From assembly GCA_030699825.1 (NCBI GenBank), contig JAUYKV010000033.1, positions 1 to 64,000 of the forward strand: a DNA stretch of 64,000 bases, written 5' to 3'. The stretch is from Pseudomonas sp. Its GTDB lineage: Bacteria; Pseudomonadota; Gammaproteobacteria; Pseudomonadales; Pseudomonadaceae. The translations under genes and the position numbers were made by a program. Numbering within the stretch: the first letter of the stretch is position 1; each line of letters starts with the position of its first letter. Positions 16,892 to 26,094 of this stretch are shown in pieces. The notes below the pieces were generated by a model. That model was not told the DNA's origin and searched no databases. It was given only the letters and a program-made list of their open reading frames with translations.

Positions 16892-17644
16892 TTAACTATC
16901 GTCCCGCTGGCGGATGTATTCCTCCAGCAGCTTTTTCTCTTCTCCAGAAAGCGAGCGGCTATCCAGAAGATCGACACGGCGTTCCCAGGTCCGACCGAGG
17001 GACTGCTGCAAACGCCAGCGCCGGATGTGTTCATGGTTGCCGCCGAGCAGCACCTCAGGAACACGTTGATCCGCATACACCTCCGGACGAGTGTAATGCG
17101 GGCAGTCGAGCAGGCCATCCGTAAAGGAGTCCTCCTCGGCCGAACCAGCATGACCCAATGCACCAGGCAAAAGGCGCGTTACCGCATCGATCAGCACCAT
17201 GGCCGGCAGCTCACCGCCAGACAGGACGTAATCCCCGATCGACCATTCTTCATCGACATGCGCTTCAATGAAACGCTCATCGACGCCTTCGTAGCGCCCG
17301 GCAATGAGGATCAACGCTTCCTCGTTGGCCAGTTCGCGTACGGCTGACTGCGTCAGCTGACGACCCTGCGGCGAAAGGTAGATCACCTTCGCTTTTACAC
17401 CTGCGGCCTGCCTGGCATCGAGCAAGGCATCCTCAAGCGGCTTGATCTTCATCACCATGCCCGGACCGCCACCGAAGGGCCGATCATCGACAGTGTGATG
17501 ACGGTCCGTGGTGTAGCTCCGCGGGTTCCAACAGGTCAGTTGCAGCAAGCCCTGTTTCACCGCACGGCTGGTGATGCCGTAATCGCTGATTGCGGTAAAC
17601 ATTTCCGGGAACAGCGTAATGACTTCAACGCGCAGATTTGGCAT
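16892..17644 (-). CDS. trmD: tRNA (guanine-N1)-methyltransferase
   Basis: Methylates G37 next to the anticodon using S-adenosylmethionine, which prevents +1 frameshifting. 250 residues in the SPOUT fold with a deep trefoil knot: [26 protein letters not shown], and [24 protein letters not shown] are the cofactor-binding loops. The gene lies five bases after rimM, indicating translational coupling in the rpsP operon. Confidence 0.98.
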   Translation of the reverse strand: MPNLRVEVITLFPEMFTAISDYGITSRAVKQGLLQLTCWNPRSYTTDRHHTVDDRPFGGGPGMVMKIKPLEDALLDARQAAGVKAKVIYLSPQGRQLTQSAVRELANEEALILIAGRYEGVDERFIEAHVDEEWSIGDYVLSGGELPAMVLIDAVTRLLPGALGHAGSAEEDSFTDGLLDCPHYTRPEVYADQRVPEVLLGGNHEHIRRWRLQQSLGRTWERRVDLLDSRSLSGEEKKLLEEYIRQRDDS

Positions 17645-17649
17645 CAGGC

Positions 17650-18186
17650 TTAGAAGTCCGCATCCCAGTCGACCCGCATTTCGCCAGCACCAAGGTCAAT
17701 CGACAACACGCATTGCTCCGTATAGGGCAACAGGCGCTCACGATCATCCAGGCTGTCGGTGCAGGGTTTGACCACAATCACATCGTTGGCGCCGGTCTCG
17801 AACAAATGGTCGATCTTGCCGAGCAACTGCCCCGCCTGATCGATAACCTTGAGACCTTCCAACTGATACCAGTAGAACTCGCCTTCACTCAGTTCAGGCA
17901 GCTGGCTGCGCGGCACACAAATTTCGAAACCGGCGAAGGTACGCGCTACCTCGCGATCATCGAGACCCTTGAGCCTTGCTACCAGGACCTTGCCCTGCAG
18001 GCGGCCACTGGCCACTTCGACTTGCTCCACCTCGTTGTCACGCCTGAGCGTCCAGCGAGGGTAATCGAGCACGTTGGTCAAAGGATCAGTAAAGGAAAAC
18101 ACCTTCACCTCGCCTTTTATGCCATGCACCGAGACTATCTTGCCAAGGACCACTAAGTCCTCGACGGGAGCTGGCATCATGCTCAT
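17650..18186 (-). CDS. rimM: 16S rRNA processing/30S maturation factor RimM
   Basis: Binds ribosomal protein S19 and helps mature the 30S head. 178 residues: N-terminal RimM beta-barrel ([24 protein letters not shown], 13-36) and C-terminal PRC barrel ([20 protein letters not shown], about 97-116), ending MRVDWDADF. Starts at 18186 or, with two closely spaced alternatives, at 18180 or 18177. Eight bases separate it from rpsP. Confidence 0.96.
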   Translation of the reverse strand: MSMMPAPVEDLVVLGKIVSVHGIKGEVKVFSFTDPLTNVLDYPRWTLRRDNEVEQVEVASGRLQGKVLVARLKGLDDREVARTFAGFEICVPRSQLPELSEGEFYWYQLEGLKVIDQAGQLLGKIDHLFETGANDVIVVKPCTDSLDDRERLLPYTEQCVLSIDLGAGEMRVDWDADF

Positions 18187-18194
18187 AAGGTTGC

Positions 18195-18446
18195 TTAGGC
18201 AGCAGCCTTGGCAGCTTCCTTGAGCAGCTGAGCAACACGCTCAGACGGCTGTGCGCCCTGACCGAGCCAGTAAGTGGCACGTTCCTGGTCGACAGACAGC
18301 TTGATTTCGGCACCCGAAGCAACCGGGTTGAAGAAACCGATACGCTCAACGAAACGACCATCGCGCGGGTTGCGGCTGTTGGTCACGGTGAGGTGGTAGA
18401 ACGGGCGCTTTTTGGAGCCGCCACGGGCAAGACGGATGGTTACCAT
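18195..18446 (-). CDS. rpsP: 30S ribosomal protein S16
   Basis: Early-assembly protein of the small subunit. 83 residues beginning [20 protein letters not shown] with the family's [10 protein letters not shown] block and an Ala/Lys-rich tail. First gene of the operon with rimM, trmD and rplS; AGGAAAG ribosome site upstream of the ATG at 18446. Confidence 0.98.
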   Translation of the reverse strand: MVTIRLARGGSKKRPFYHLTVTNSRNPRDGRFVERIGFFNPVASGAEIKLSVDQERATYWLGQGAQPSERVAQLLKEAAKAAA

Positions 18447-18502
18447 TGAACTTCTTTCCTGTAGTCGGTGCTGCAAACTAGAAAATGCATGCATAGGGCA
18501 CT

Positions 18503-18516
18503 AGGCCCGAAAGGCC
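18503..18516 (-). other. Short leader hairpin upstream of rpsP
   Basis: GGCC(T/C)TTTCGGGCC-type hairpin (plus strand AGGCCCGAAAGGCC) just downstream of the predicted rpsP transcription start. It may stabilise the leader or take part in ribosomal-protein feedback; this is inference only. Confidence 0.4.
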
Positions 18517-18520
18517 GCAT

Positions 18521-18548
18521 ATTCTAAGGATTATCACTACTTTTGCAA
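18521..18548 (-). promoter_or_regulatory. Promoter of the rpsP-rimM-trmD-rplS operon
   Basis: On the minus strand: -35 TTGCAA, 16-base spacer, -10 TAGAAT. This is a good sigma-70 match, 75 bases before the rpsP start. The -35 box lies inside one arm of a long palindrome (18541-18584). Confidence 0.75.
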
Positions 18549-18584
18549 AGCCTTTTTCCGAGAGACGGAAAAGGCTTTGCAAAA
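18541..18584. other. Long palindrome overlapping the rpsP promoter
   Basis: TTTTGCAAAGCCTTTT-T-CCG, loop AGAGA, CGGAAAAGGCTTTGCAAAA: a stem of about 19 bp with one extra T. It lies between the ffh stop and rpsP. Its 3' side ends in A rather than T on both strands, so it does not look like a normal intrinsic terminator. Confidence 0.75.
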
Positions 18585-18646
18585 GGGTCTCGACAAGACT
18601 TGAGCAGCAAGCTCAAGACTTTGGCTTGCCGCTTGCCGCCTACGCC

Positions 18647-20020
18647 TCACATCTTCGGCATGCCGCCCGGCAGCATACCGCCCATGCCGCGCATCATCTT
18701 GGCCATGCCGCCCTTGGCGGTGAATTTCTTCATCATCTTCTGCATCTGCTTGTGCTGCTTGATCAGGCGCCCGATGTCCTGCACCTGGGTCCCGGAGCCC
18801 ATGGCGATACGGCGCTTGCGCGAACCGCTGATGATCTCGGGATCGCGGCGCTCGCCCGGGGTCATCGAATTGATGATGGCCTCCATCTGCTTGAACTGCT
18901 TCTCGGCCGCGCCCTGGGCGTTGCCCATCTGCGCCAGGTTGACACCACCCATCTGCGGCAACTTGTCCATCAGACCGCCAAGGCCACCCATGTTCTTCAT
19001 CTGCTGCAACTGGTCACGGAAATCTTCGAGATCGAAGCCCTTGCCCTTCTTCAGCTTCTTGGTCAGCTTGTCGGCTTTCTCGCGATCGAGGGTCTGCTCG
19101 GCCTGCTCGATCAGGCTGAGCACATCGCCCATGCCAAGGATGCGCGAGGCGATTCGTTCGGGGTGGAACGGCTCCAGCGCATCACTCTTCTCGCCCATGC
19201 CGATGAACTTGATCGGCTTGCCGGTGATATGCCGCACCGACAAGGCCGCACCACCGCGCGCATCGCCATCGACCTTGGTCAGCACCACGCCGGTCAGCGG
19301 CAATGCATCACCGAAGGCCTTGGCAGTGTTGGCGGCGTCCTGACCGGTCATGGCGTCGACCACGAACAGGGTCTCGGCCGGCTTGATCGCGGCGTGCAGG
19401 GCCTGGATCTCCGCCATCATCTCGGCATCGATGGCCAGACGACCGGCGGTATCGACGATCACCACATCGATGAACTTGAGCTTGGCTTCCTTGATCGCCG
19501 CCTCGGCGATCGCCACCGGCTTCTGGCTGATATCGGAGGGGAAGAAGGTCACACCAACATCGGCAGCCAGGGTTTCCAGCTGCTTGATCGCCGCCGGACG
19601 GTAGACGTCGGCCGACACCACCATCACGGTTTTCTTCTTGCGCTCCTTGAGGAAGCGCGCCAGCTTGCCGACCGTGGTGGTTTTACCCGCACCCTGCAGA
19701 CCCGCCATCAGCACCACGGCCGGCGGGGTGACATTCAGCACCAGATCTTCGTTGGCCGCGCCCATCAGCTCTTCCAGCTCGGCGCGCACGACCTTCACGA
19801 AGGCCTGACCCGGGGTCAGGCTTTTCGACACCTCGGTACCGACCGCACGCTCCTTGACCTTGTTGACGAAGTCCTTGACCACCGGCAACGCGACGTCGGC
19901 TTCGAGCAACGCCATGCGCACTTCGCGCAAGGTGTCCTTGATATTGTCTTCGGTCAGCCTGGCCTTGCCAGTGACATTGCGCAGCGTCTGCGAGAGGCGG
20001 TCGGTAAGATTTTCGAACAT
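18647..20020 (-). CDS. ffh: Signal recognition particle protein Ffh
   Basis: GTPase that with 4.5S RNA delivers nascent membrane proteins to FtsY/SecYEG. 457 residues: N domain (1-90), G domain with P-loop GLQGAGKTTTVGK (about 103-115), VDTAGR and TKVDGDARGG motifs, and the methionine-rich M domain (about 300-457, with MKNMGGLGGLMDKL, GSGTQVQDIGRLIKQHKQMQ and a Met/Gly-rich tail GGMAKMMRGMGGMLPGGMPKM). Start at 20020 with AAAGGAA upstream; the longer upstream frame has no support. Confidence 0.98.
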   Translation of the reverse strand: MFENLTDRLSQTLRNVTGKARLTEDNIKDTLREVRMALLEADVALPVVKDFVNKVKERAVGTEVSKSLTPGQAFVKVVRAELEELMGAANEDLVLNVTPPAVVLMAGLQGAGKTTTVGKLARFLKERKKKTVMVVSADVYRPAAIKQLETLAADVGVTFFPSDISQKPVAIAEAAIKEAKLKFIDVVIVDTAGRLAIDAEMMAEIQALHAAIKPAETLFVVDAMTGQDAANTAKAFGDALPLTGVVLTKVDGDARGGAALSVRHITGKPIKFIGMGEKSDALEPFHPERIASRILGMGDVLSLIEQAEQTLDREKADKLTKKLKKGKGFDLEDFRDQLQQMKNMGGLGGLMDKLPQMGGVNLAQMGNAQGAAEKQFKQMEAIINSMTPGERRDPEIISGSRKRRIAMGSGTQVQDIGRLIKQHKQMQKMMKKFTAKGGMAKMMRGMGGMLPGGMPKM

Positions 20021-20181
20021 GCACGTTCCTTTCGGGCCCGATAGAGCCGAGGGTGGGCTTGCAACAGACCGGCGATTATATCGGAGACTCCCAGCCACCG
20101 ACACTGCCAGCGGTCTTTCGTGAAATGCCCGTTGTATGCCACACTCAGCGCCTTTCGGGCTTGCCTAACGAATAAGGTTTT

Positions 20182-20991
20182 ATGCTCCCTCTGCTCCCTC
20201 TGCTCCCCAGCCTCGCTGCCGCCAGCCTTTATGCCGGCGCCACCTTCTACCAAGGCCTGCGCCTGAGCCAGCGCAGCACGCCCGACAAACGCCTGCTGGC
20301 GCTACTCGGCGTGCTCGCTCTGCTGTTCCATGGCGCCAGCCTGTATTTGCAGATGAACCAGGCATCCGGCCTGTCGCTCGATTTCTTCAATGCCGCCAGC
20401 CTGATCGCCTGCGCCGTGATCGCCCTGACCCTGCTCGCCTGCCTGCGCATCCCGGTGGAAAATCTGCTGCTGCTGCTGTTCCCGCTGGGCGGCCTGACGA
20501 CGTTGCTGGCGCAGTTCATGCCGTCCGGCACCCTGCAGTCGATCAACGAAGCGCCGGGTATCCTCGCCCACATCCTGCTGTCGATCATGGCCTACGGCAT
20601 GCTCACCATCGCCGTGTTCCAGGCGCTGCTGCTGTTGCTGCAGGATCATCAGCTCAAGCACAAACACCCGTCCGGGCTGATCAAGAACTTCCCCCCCCTG
20701 CAAACCATGGAAAGCCTGCTGTTCGGCTTTCTCTGGGCCGGCTGGGTGCTGCTGTCACTGTCGCTGCTGTCGGGCGCGATTTTCATCGATAACCTGCTGG
20801 CCCAGCACCTCGCACACAAGACCATCCTCTCCAGCTTCGCCTGGGTCGTCTTCGCCGCACTGCTCTGGGGCCGACACCAGCTCGGCTGGCGCGGGCACAA
20901 GGCGATCCGCTGGACCCTGGTCGGCTTCTGCCTGCTGATGCTGGCGTACTTTGGCAGCAAGCTGGTCCGCGAATTCATTCTGCATATCTAG
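20182..20991 (+). CDS. ypjD: Cytochrome c assembly-family (CcsA/YpjD-like) membrane protein
   Basis: A 269-residue protein with about eight transmembrane helices. It matches the CcsA/HemX-like family of heme-handling membrane proteins: a WAGW-type tryptophan motif is seen in FGFLWAGWVLLSLSLLSG (about 182-199), and conserved histidines occur at AHILLSIMAYGML and HKTILSSFAWVVFA. In gammaproteobacteria this gene stands next to ffh and its exact role is unsettled. A run of eight C at about 20691-20698 lies in the coding sequence (codons for FPPL). The corB-like gene follows after 10 bases. Confidence 0.85.
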   Translation: MLPLLPLLPSLAAASLYAGATFYQGLRLSQRSTPDKRLLALLGVLALLFHGASLYLQMNQASGLSLDFFNAASLIACAVIALTLLACLRIPVENLLLLLFPLGGLTTLLAQFMPSGTLQSINEAPGILAHILLSIMAYGMLTIAVFQALLLLLQDHQLKHKHPSGLIKNFPPLQTMESLLFGFLWAGWVLLSLSLLSGAIFIDNLLAQHLAHKTILSSFAWVVFAALLWGRHQLGWRGHKAIRWTLVGFCLLMLAYFGSKLVREFILHI

Positions 20992-21000
20992 GCCATTTCC

Positions 21001-22287
<1,287 letters not shown>

Positions 22288-22625
22288 AGCCACGACAACG
22301 TTGAAATGTCGGTTAAACGCTTGCCCAGCGTGGGAGGGCCGCGCTTGACCTTGAAGGCGCTGAAAACATCGCGACTGAAGCGCAATCCCGCCCGTTCCCA
22401 CGCGAAGCGACAGATGATTCAAGTCGAGACAATAGCTCTCCTACTGCCTGAGACTCCTGCGACCAGGCACGACAACCGGATACAGGTATAAATCGCTCGA
22501 TGGGTATCGCTGCGCCAACGCATCCTACGGGCGAGTTGCACCGGCATTTGCAAATCCCCCTCAGCGCTTACAACAGTGCCCTTCATGCAACACACAGCCG
22601 GACAGGGCCTGATAAACGCCAGAAA
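22288..22625. repeat. 338-base intergenic region made of decayed repeats
   Basis: 22329-22404 is an imperfect palindrome (GCGTGGGAGGG...CCCGCCCGTTCCCACGC) related to the GTGGGAGGGGCTTTAGC element at 31789. 22468-22534 is a reverse-strand copy of the repeat found downstream of lapG (CACGACAACCGGATACAGG, GATGGGTATCGCTGCGC, CATCCTACGGGCG). No credible gene. It lies between convergent corB-like and DUF1289 genes. Confidence 0.7.
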
Positions 22626-22814
22626 TCAGAGCAGCACGCCCTGGGCTTGCGCCCGTGCATGACAGAGCAGCAGCACCTGACGGCGCTCGGCATTGTCCAT
22701 GCGACTCCAGCGGGTGATTTCGGCGACATTACGCTGGCAACCGATACAGATGTCGTCATCGTCCAGCGCGCAGATCTGCACGCAGGGCGAGGCAACGGGG
22801 CGTTCGTGCTCCAT
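22626..22814 (-). CDS. DUF1289 family small cysteine-rich protein
   Basis: 62 residues with the DUF1289 pattern SPCVQICALDDDDICIGCQR (9-28): four cysteines in C-x3-C and C-x2-C spacing that probably bind a metal or iron-sulfur cluster. EITRWSRMDNAERRQVL follows, also typical of the family. Function is unknown. Its ATG overlaps the TGA of the gamma-carbonic anhydrase gene (ATGA), so the two are probably translated together. Confidence 0.88.
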   Translation of the reverse strand: MEHERPVASPCVQICALDDDDICIGCQRNVAEITRWSRMDNAERRQVLLLCHARAQAQGVLL

Positions 22815-23338
22815 CAGTCGTCCTGCTCGGCCAGGTCGCGGGCATATCGCTGGGCGTTATGCACATAGTGCGCAGCGCTGGCCTCGAGCATGTTCTTCTG
22901 CGCCTCGCTCAGCTCGCGTACCACCTTGCCCGGCGAACCGACCACCAGCGAACCGTCGGGAATTTCCTTGCCTTCGCCGATCAGGGTGTTGGCGCCGATG
23001 ATGCAGTACTTGCCGATTTTCGCGCCATTGAGCACCACCGCATTGATGCCGATCAGGCTGTAATCGCCGACCGTACAGCCATGCAGCATGGCGTTATGGC
23101 CAATGGTCACGCCCTTGCCGACCGTCAGCGGAGAGCCCATGTCGGTGTGCATCACGGTACCGTCCTGCACGTTGCTCTGCTCGCCGATGTGGATCAGTTC
23201 GTTGTCGCCGCGCAACACCGCGCCGAACCAGACGCTGGCACCCTGCTCCAGCTTGACCTTGCCGACCAGCGTGGCGTTCGGTGCCACCCAGCTCTCGGGG
23301 TGGACGTCGACGCTGGATTGCCCCAGGCGATATTTCAT
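22814..23338 (-). CDS. Gamma-carbonic anhydrase family protein (left-handed beta-helix)
   Basis: 174 residues with hexapeptide repeats ([57 protein letters not shown]) forming a trimeric left-handed beta-helix, and zinc-ligand histidines in MHTD, IGHNA and LHGC. E. coli relatives are YrdA and PaaY; activity may be carbonic anhydrase or thioesterase. Start at 23338 because the sequence [20 protein letters not shown] is the family's usual opening. Probably co-transcribed with the CoA-type Nudix gene (upstream) and the DUF1289 gene (downstream). Confidence 0.92.
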   Translation of the reverse strand: MKYRLGQSSVDVHPESWVAPNATLVGKVKLEQGASVWFGAVLRGDNELIHIGEQSNVQDGTVMHTDMGSPLTVGKGVTIGHNAMLHGCTVGDYSLIGINAVVLNGAKIGKYCIIGANTLIGEGKEIPDGSLVVGSPGKVVRELSEAQKNMLEASAAHYVHNAQRYARDLAEQDD

Positions 23339-23380
23339 TGATTGACCCTCGTCTCGCGATTGATCTGCGCGTTTGCGCAA

Positions 23381-23983
23381 TTAGCGCAGCGTGATGAAAT
23401 GCTCGGGCGCCCGGTGCAGCTCGATGCCGGCGTCATAGACCAGGTTGACCAACTCCACCAGCATGATCGCAGTCAGGCCCCAGATTTTGTATTCGCCATA
23501 ACGGTAACTCGGCACGTACCAACTCTGCCCGAGGTAGTCGATACGATGGGTCAGCTCGCGCGGATCGTCGCGAAAGAACGCCAGGGGCACGGAGAACACC
23601 GAGGCGATTTCGTCATCGTTGGCCTGGTATTCGACGTAATCCGGCACCAGCCCGACGTAGGGCGTGACCTGAATGCCGTGACGCGAAACCAGGGTGCTGA
23701 GCGGCCCGACCACCTCGACCAGTCCCGGCGCCAGGCCGATTTCCTCTTCGGCCTCACGCAGCGCGGTACGAATCAGATCGGCATCTTCCGGATCCCGTCG
23801 ACCACCGGGGAAAGCCACCTCGCCGCCGTGAGTGGACAGTCCACTGGCGCGCAGGGTCAACACCACTTCCGGCTGGTCATTGCGGGTAAGCGGAACCAGC
23901 ACCGCCGCCTCGGGGTAGTTCTGGTCGGTCTCCAGAAGACGCGGGTTATGGCCGCGCACGCGTCTGAGCAGTTCGTCCAGCAT
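23381..23983 (-). CDS. Nudix hydrolase, CoA pyrophosphatase type
   Basis: 200 residues. The Nudix box GGRRDPEDADLIRTALREAE followed by EEIGL (about 76-100) is intact, and the upstream signature VVLTLRASGLSTHGGEVAFP is the CoA-pyrophosphatase (NudL/UPF0035) mark. It probably hydrolyses CoA to phosphopantetheine and 3',5'-ADP. First gene of a minus-strand group with the carbonic anhydrase and DUF1289 genes; divergent from the second Nudix gene. Confidence 0.92.
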   Translation of the reverse strand: MLDELLRRVRGHNPRLLETDQNYPEAAVLVPLTRNDQPEVVLTLRASGLSTHGGEVAFPGGRRDPEDADLIRTALREAEEEIGLAPGLVEVVGPLSTLVSRHGIQVTPYVGLVPDYVEYQANDDEIASVFSVPLAFFRDDPRELTHRIDYLGQSWYVPSYRYGEYKIWGLTAIMLVELVNLVYDAGIELHRAPEHFITLR

Positions 23984-24152
23984 GGAGATTCTCGGTCTTT
24001 ATTATTGTTTCGATGATTGCACGAAAGCCACCCTCGGCCCAAGCCCCGCAATGCTTGCGGTGATCGTTCAGGGGGGGGCGAGAGAACGCCCGATCGCGCT
24101 TGCCGCCCGGCACCCTCGCGCGCCAAGATAGGGGCAACAACGAGGATTCGCC

Positions 24153-24710
24153 ATGAAGTTCTGCAGCCAGTGCGGCAGCCCGGTAACCCTGAGGATTCCC
24201 GCGGGCGACAACCGCTTGCGCCATGTGTGCGAGCACTGCCACACCATTCATTACCAGAACCCGCGCATAGTCGCTGGCTGCCTGCCGGTGTGGGGTCAAC
24301 GCGTCTTGTTGTGCCGTCGCGCCATAGAGCCGCGCCGCGGCTACTGGACCCTGCCAGCCGGCTTCATGGAGAACGGTGAAACCCTGGAACAGGCCGCCGC
24401 GCGCGAGACCCATGAGGAAGCCTGCGCCCGGGTACGCGACCTCAGCCTCTATACCCTGTTCGACCTGCCGCATATCAATCAGGTGTACCTGTTCTTCCGC
24501 GCCGAACTGGTCGACCTGAACTTTGCCGTCGGCGCAGAGAGCCTCGAGGTACAGCTGTTCGAGGAATCCGAGATCCCCTGGTCAGAGCTGGCTTTCCCGA
24601 CGGTGGGGCGTACTTTAGAATGCTACTTCGCTGACCGGCAGCAGCACCTTTACCCGGTACGCAACGAGCCGCTGGAAGCCTTGCGCGCACACCACAAGAA
24701 AGTTCTTTGA
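24153..24710 (+). CDS. Nudix hydrolase with N-terminal zinc ribbon
   Basis: 185 residues. An N-terminal zinc ribbon ([11 protein letters not shown] and [15 protein letters not shown], two C-x2-C pairs, residues 4-27) precedes a Nudix domain with box [21 protein letters not shown] (about 70-90). NADH pyrophosphatase-like proteins share the ribbon, but this one lacks the long NudC N-terminal domain and ends [18 protein letters not shown]. Substrate unknown, probably a nucleoside-diphosphate derivative. The L,D-transpeptidase gene follows 19 bases later. Confidence 0.9.
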   Translation: MKFCSQCGSPVTLRIPAGDNRLRHVCEHCHTIHYQNPRIVAGCLPVWGQRVLLCRRAIEPRRGYWTLPAGFMENGETLEQAAARETHEEACARVRDLSLYTLFDLPHINQVYLFFRAELVDLNFAVGAESLEVQLFEESEIPWSELAFPTVGRTLECYFADRQQHLYPVRNEPLEALRAHHKKVL

Positions 24711-24729
24711 TCCCTGGGATACCGTTCCG

Positions 24730-25245
24730 ATGCGCTGGTTGCTCATTCTGCTCTGCCTGTCCTTTACCGCTAGCGCTAACGCCACTGCCACTGCCACTGC
24801 CACTGCCGCGCAGGATGTCCCGTCAATCGACAAGGTGCTGGTGATCAAGTCGGAACGCCAACTGCACCTGATCAGTCGCGGCGAAACGCTCAAATCCTAC
24901 CGGGTATCTCTGGGCAAACAGGCTAACGGCGCAAAACGGCGCGAGGGCGACCTGCGCACGCCGGAAGGCTTCTATTGGATCGACTGGCGCAAGACCAGCG
25001 AGAAATACCAACTGTCCCTGCACATCTCCTACCCCAATGCCCGCGACCAAGCCCACGCCCGCGAGCAAGGCGTGTCCCCGGGCGGCATGATCATGATTCA
25101 CGGCACGCCGCTGGATGAGGAATACCCGGAGTGGTTCTTCCACACCCTGGACTGGACCGAAGGCTGCATCGCTCTGAAAAACGACGACATGCGCGAAATC
25201 TGGAAGCTGGTCAAGGACGGCACCTTGATCGAGATCAGACCCTGA
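24730..25245 (+). CDS. Periplasmic L,D-transpeptidase (YkuD domain)
   Basis: 171 residues: a short signal peptide (1-16), an Ala-Thr repeat spacer, and a YkuD catalytic domain (about 38-170) with MIMIHGTPLDEE and the active-site TEGCIALKNDDMREI, whose Cys is the nucleophile. Such enzymes form 3-3 peptidoglycan cross-links or attach proteins to peptidoglycan. There is no LysM domain, so this is a minimal version like E. coli YafK/ErfK-type short proteins. The spacer is encoded by a hexanucleotide repeat at 24781-24807. Confidence 0.9.
   Translation: MRWLLILLCLSFTASANATATATATAAQDVPSIDKVLVIKSERQLHLISRGETLKSYRVSLGKQANGAKRREGDLRTPEGFYWIDWRKTSEKYQLSLHISYPNARDQAHAREQGVSPGGMIMIHGTPLDEEYPEWFFHTLDWTEGCIALKNDDMREIWKLVKDGTLIEIRP
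24781..24807 (+). repeat. Hexanucleotide repeat GCCACT in the L,D-transpeptidase gene
   Basis: Four full copies of GCCACT plus a partial one encode an alternating Ala-Thr run just after the signal peptide core. Copy changes would keep the reading frame. Confidence 0.9.
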
Positions 25246-25314
25246 CGGCTGCGAGCGAGCTTCGCAGCATACCCACCACCGTCAGCGTTTCTCTTGCAGC
25301 TTATGGCTTGCGAC

Positions 25315-25632
25315 TTAAAACTGAATATCCGACAAACGCCAGACATCGAAAGCCGGCGTTTCATAGGGATGGCTCTGCTTCAGGGCCTTGACCGCGTCAT
25401 GGATAAGTTCGTCGGCCACCACCAACTCCACCTTCCACTCCACCAGCTGCTCGACCTGGCCGATCTGGCCGAGAAACGCCTGACTGCCTTGCAGGGGGCG
25501 AAACTGCCCGCGACCCATCACCTGCCAGCAGCAGCTGTCGTAGCGACCAATGCGCCCGCCACCGGCGGCAAACACTGCTTTTTTCACCTCGTCCAGGTGG
25601 GTTTCCGGGACATAAAAACACAGCTTGTACAT
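25315..25632 (-). CDS. YqfO-like protein (NIF3-associated, CutA-like fold)
   Basis: 105 residues, MYKLCFYVPETHLDEVKKAV at the start, AGGGRIGRYDSCCWQVMGRGQF in the middle and KQSHPYETPAFDVWRL near the end. This is the PII/CutA-like domain that is inserted in NIF3-type proteins (YqfO) and occurs alone in pseudomonads; metal binding is likely but unproven. GGAG lies six bases before the ATG at 25632. Confidence 0.88.
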   Translation of the reverse strand: MYKLCFYVPETHLDEVKKAVFAAGGGRIGRYDSCCWQVMGRGQFRPLQGSQAFLGQIGQVEQLVEWKVELVVADELIHDAVKALKQSHPYETPAFDVWRLSDIQF

Positions 25633-25798
25633 CAAAGACTCCGCAGGCTGGGCAGATTGAAAACAGCCGGATAATGATGCCACAAGATAATGGCACTTTG
25701 CCTTAGCCGGCTGCATGGCACCGATCACACACTCTGTTTATGACTGCCGAATCGCTTCGGCGTTCGATTGCGGCAATACACCTTTTGCCGCCAGCAGA

Positions 25799-26077
25799 TC
25801 AGCCGCAAGCACCACTCCAGAAACGCCGCCACCTGGCTTTCAAACCAGACACCGGTGGATTGTGACCACCATCGCAATAGGGCAAGCGCTGCAACTGCCC
25901 GCAACGGCAGAGCAACAACAGCAGCGCGCGGACAGGCTCGAGCCGCAGCCCCGCCGGGCAGCAGGCGCAAAGACAATCGGGAAGCACGGGCGAACGCCCG
26001 CAGCGGCACAACAGTAGGCTATCGCCAGGTTTGACCTGGCGCACCTCGGGCAGAACAGGCGCAGACTTATGGGCCAT
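25799..26077 (-). CDS. CDGSH-type iron-sulfur domain protein
   Basis: 92 residues. The second half has LCRCGQLQRLPYCDGGHNPP (about 56-75), a canonical C-x-C...C-D-G-x-H motif that binds a 2Fe-2S cluster with three Cys and one His. The first half repeats the pattern as LCRCGRSPVLPDCLCACC (about 23-40) but lacks the Gly and His. The start at 26077 gives the sequence MAHKSAPVLPEVRQVKPGDS, fitting the family. It begins 17 bases past the purL stop on the same strand, so it is probably co-transcribed with purL. Easily missed because purL shadows surround it. Confidence 0.82.
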   Translation of the reverse strand: MAHKSAPVLPEVRQVKPGDSLLLCRCGRSPVLPDCLCACCPAGLRLEPVRALLLLLCRCGQLQRLPYCDGGHNPPVSGLKARWRRFWSGACG

Positions 26078-26094
26078 AAGCCTGCGCCCCGGCA

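Noticed and set aside
18541..18584. Intrinsic terminator of ffh
   Set aside because: The stem is strong, but the 3' side is followed by A residues on both strands, not by T.
22500..22868. 122-codon plus-strand frame over the DUF1289 gene
   Set aside because: Antisense to DUF1289 and the start of the carbonic anhydrase gene region; no family features.
25725..26009. 94-codon frame on the minus strand beside the CDGSH gene
   Set aside because: Overlaps the CDGSH gene in another frame, is Arg/Ala-rich and has no family features.
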